Shown piece after piece: positions 6,736-6,885 of a stretch of DNA of 6,885 bases; the stretch's first letter is position 1, and the number at the start of each line of letters is the position of its first letter. Source of the stretch: JAQCEJ01 sp046160425 (lineage in GTDB: Bacteria; Planctomycetota; Planctomycetia; Planctomycetales; Planctomycetaceae); NCBI GenBank assembly GCA_046160425.1, contig JBJXGP010000426.1, positions 1-6,885 of the forward strand, written 5' to 3'. A program made the position numbers and the translations under genes. The notes under the pieces are model-generated. The model ran no database searches and had not been told where the DNA came from. It saw only the letters and a list, made by a program, of their open reading frames with translations.

Positions 6736-6855
6736 AGTTCATCCGCAAAAATCTTGGCTGAATGACACCTCGTTCCCAATCTCTCCGCTTGGACTTACCC
6801 ACAAATGGTGGGCGCCTTGAGAAGAGTGTAAACTCTGAGACAAGGAGCAGACATC
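6736..6855. other. Divergent intergenic region with two short inverted repeats
   Basis: These 120 bp separate the leftward flippase-like gene from the rightward gene at the edge and must hold both promoters, yet neither has a clear sigma70 pair. Two perfect 5-bp inverted repeats occur here: CCCAC-AAATG-GTGGG (6798-6812) and AGAGT-GTAA-ACTCT (6823-6836). The second ends 5 nt before the ribosome site of the rightward gene and could be an operator or a leader hairpin. Confidence 0.4.
6842..6847 (+). promoter_or_regulatory. Shine-Dalgarno site of the rightward edge gene
   Basis: AAGGAG lies 8 nt before the ATG at 6856. It is a near-ideal site and the main support for a plus-strand gene starting at the window edge. 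Confidence 0.6.
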
Positions 6856-6885
6856 ATGAGTGGTTCACGACGGTCGTATACGCTG
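6856..6885 (+). CDS. Start of an unidentified plus-strand gene, cut by the window edge
   Basis: Only ten codons are visible, reading MSGSRRSYTL. The ATG follows AAGGAG at 8 nt and the frame stays open to the edge. The polar, Arg-rich beginning does not identify a family. The gene is divergent from the flippase-like gene and closes the minus-strand cluster on this side. Confidence 0.55.
   Translation, partial: MSGSRRSYTL

Noticed and set aside
2246..6775. 12-bp inverted match GAACGAGGTGTC (2246-2257) to GACACCTCGTTC (6764-6775)
   Set aside because: A few 12-bp matches are expected by chance in a window of this size, and one copy is inside lptD coding sequence.

Overview
The window looks like chromosomal DNA of a Gram-negative-type bacterium with moderate-to-high GC. 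The gene style suggests Planctomycetota: a very divergent LptD, hydrophilic N-terminal extensions on membrane proteins, sparse Shine-Dalgarno sites and small hypothetical genes. That assignment is inference from style, not a marker gene. No mobile element, CRISPR array, tRNA or rRNA gene was seen.

Almost everything reads on the minus strand, so the transcription order runs from right to left. At the far right (6856-6885) a plus-strand gene begins behind a good ribosome binding site and leaves the window. A 120-bp divergent gap follows. Then comes a tight group: a UPF0104/LPG-synthase-TM membrane protein (6735-5599), a possible 38-codon mini-ORF (5602-5486) and a GT2 polyprenyl-phosphate glycosyltransferase (5489-4455). 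These are joined by two ATGA stop/start overlaps. A 380-bp stretch without a convincing gene (4075-4454) contains a structured inverted repeat just after the GT2 stop. A 71-codon ORF (4074-3859) follows. It lies in the same frame as a GT-C/PMT-type membrane glycosyltransferase (3831-2416), separated from it by one TAG and 27 nt. A 148-bp gap carries the best promoter in the window (TTGACC-N17-TATAAT). It drives a GTG-started LptD-like outer-membrane protein (2267 to the left edge, 755 codons visible, C-terminus missing).

Taken together, the genes suggest a cell-envelope glycolipid locus. A GT2 would load a sugar onto a polyprenyl phosphate, a multi-span UPF0104 protein sits with it, a GT-C enzyme would use the lipid-linked sugar on the periplasmic side, and LptD would insert lipopolysaccharide into the outer membrane. 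The family calls rest on visible motifs. The joint pathway is inference.
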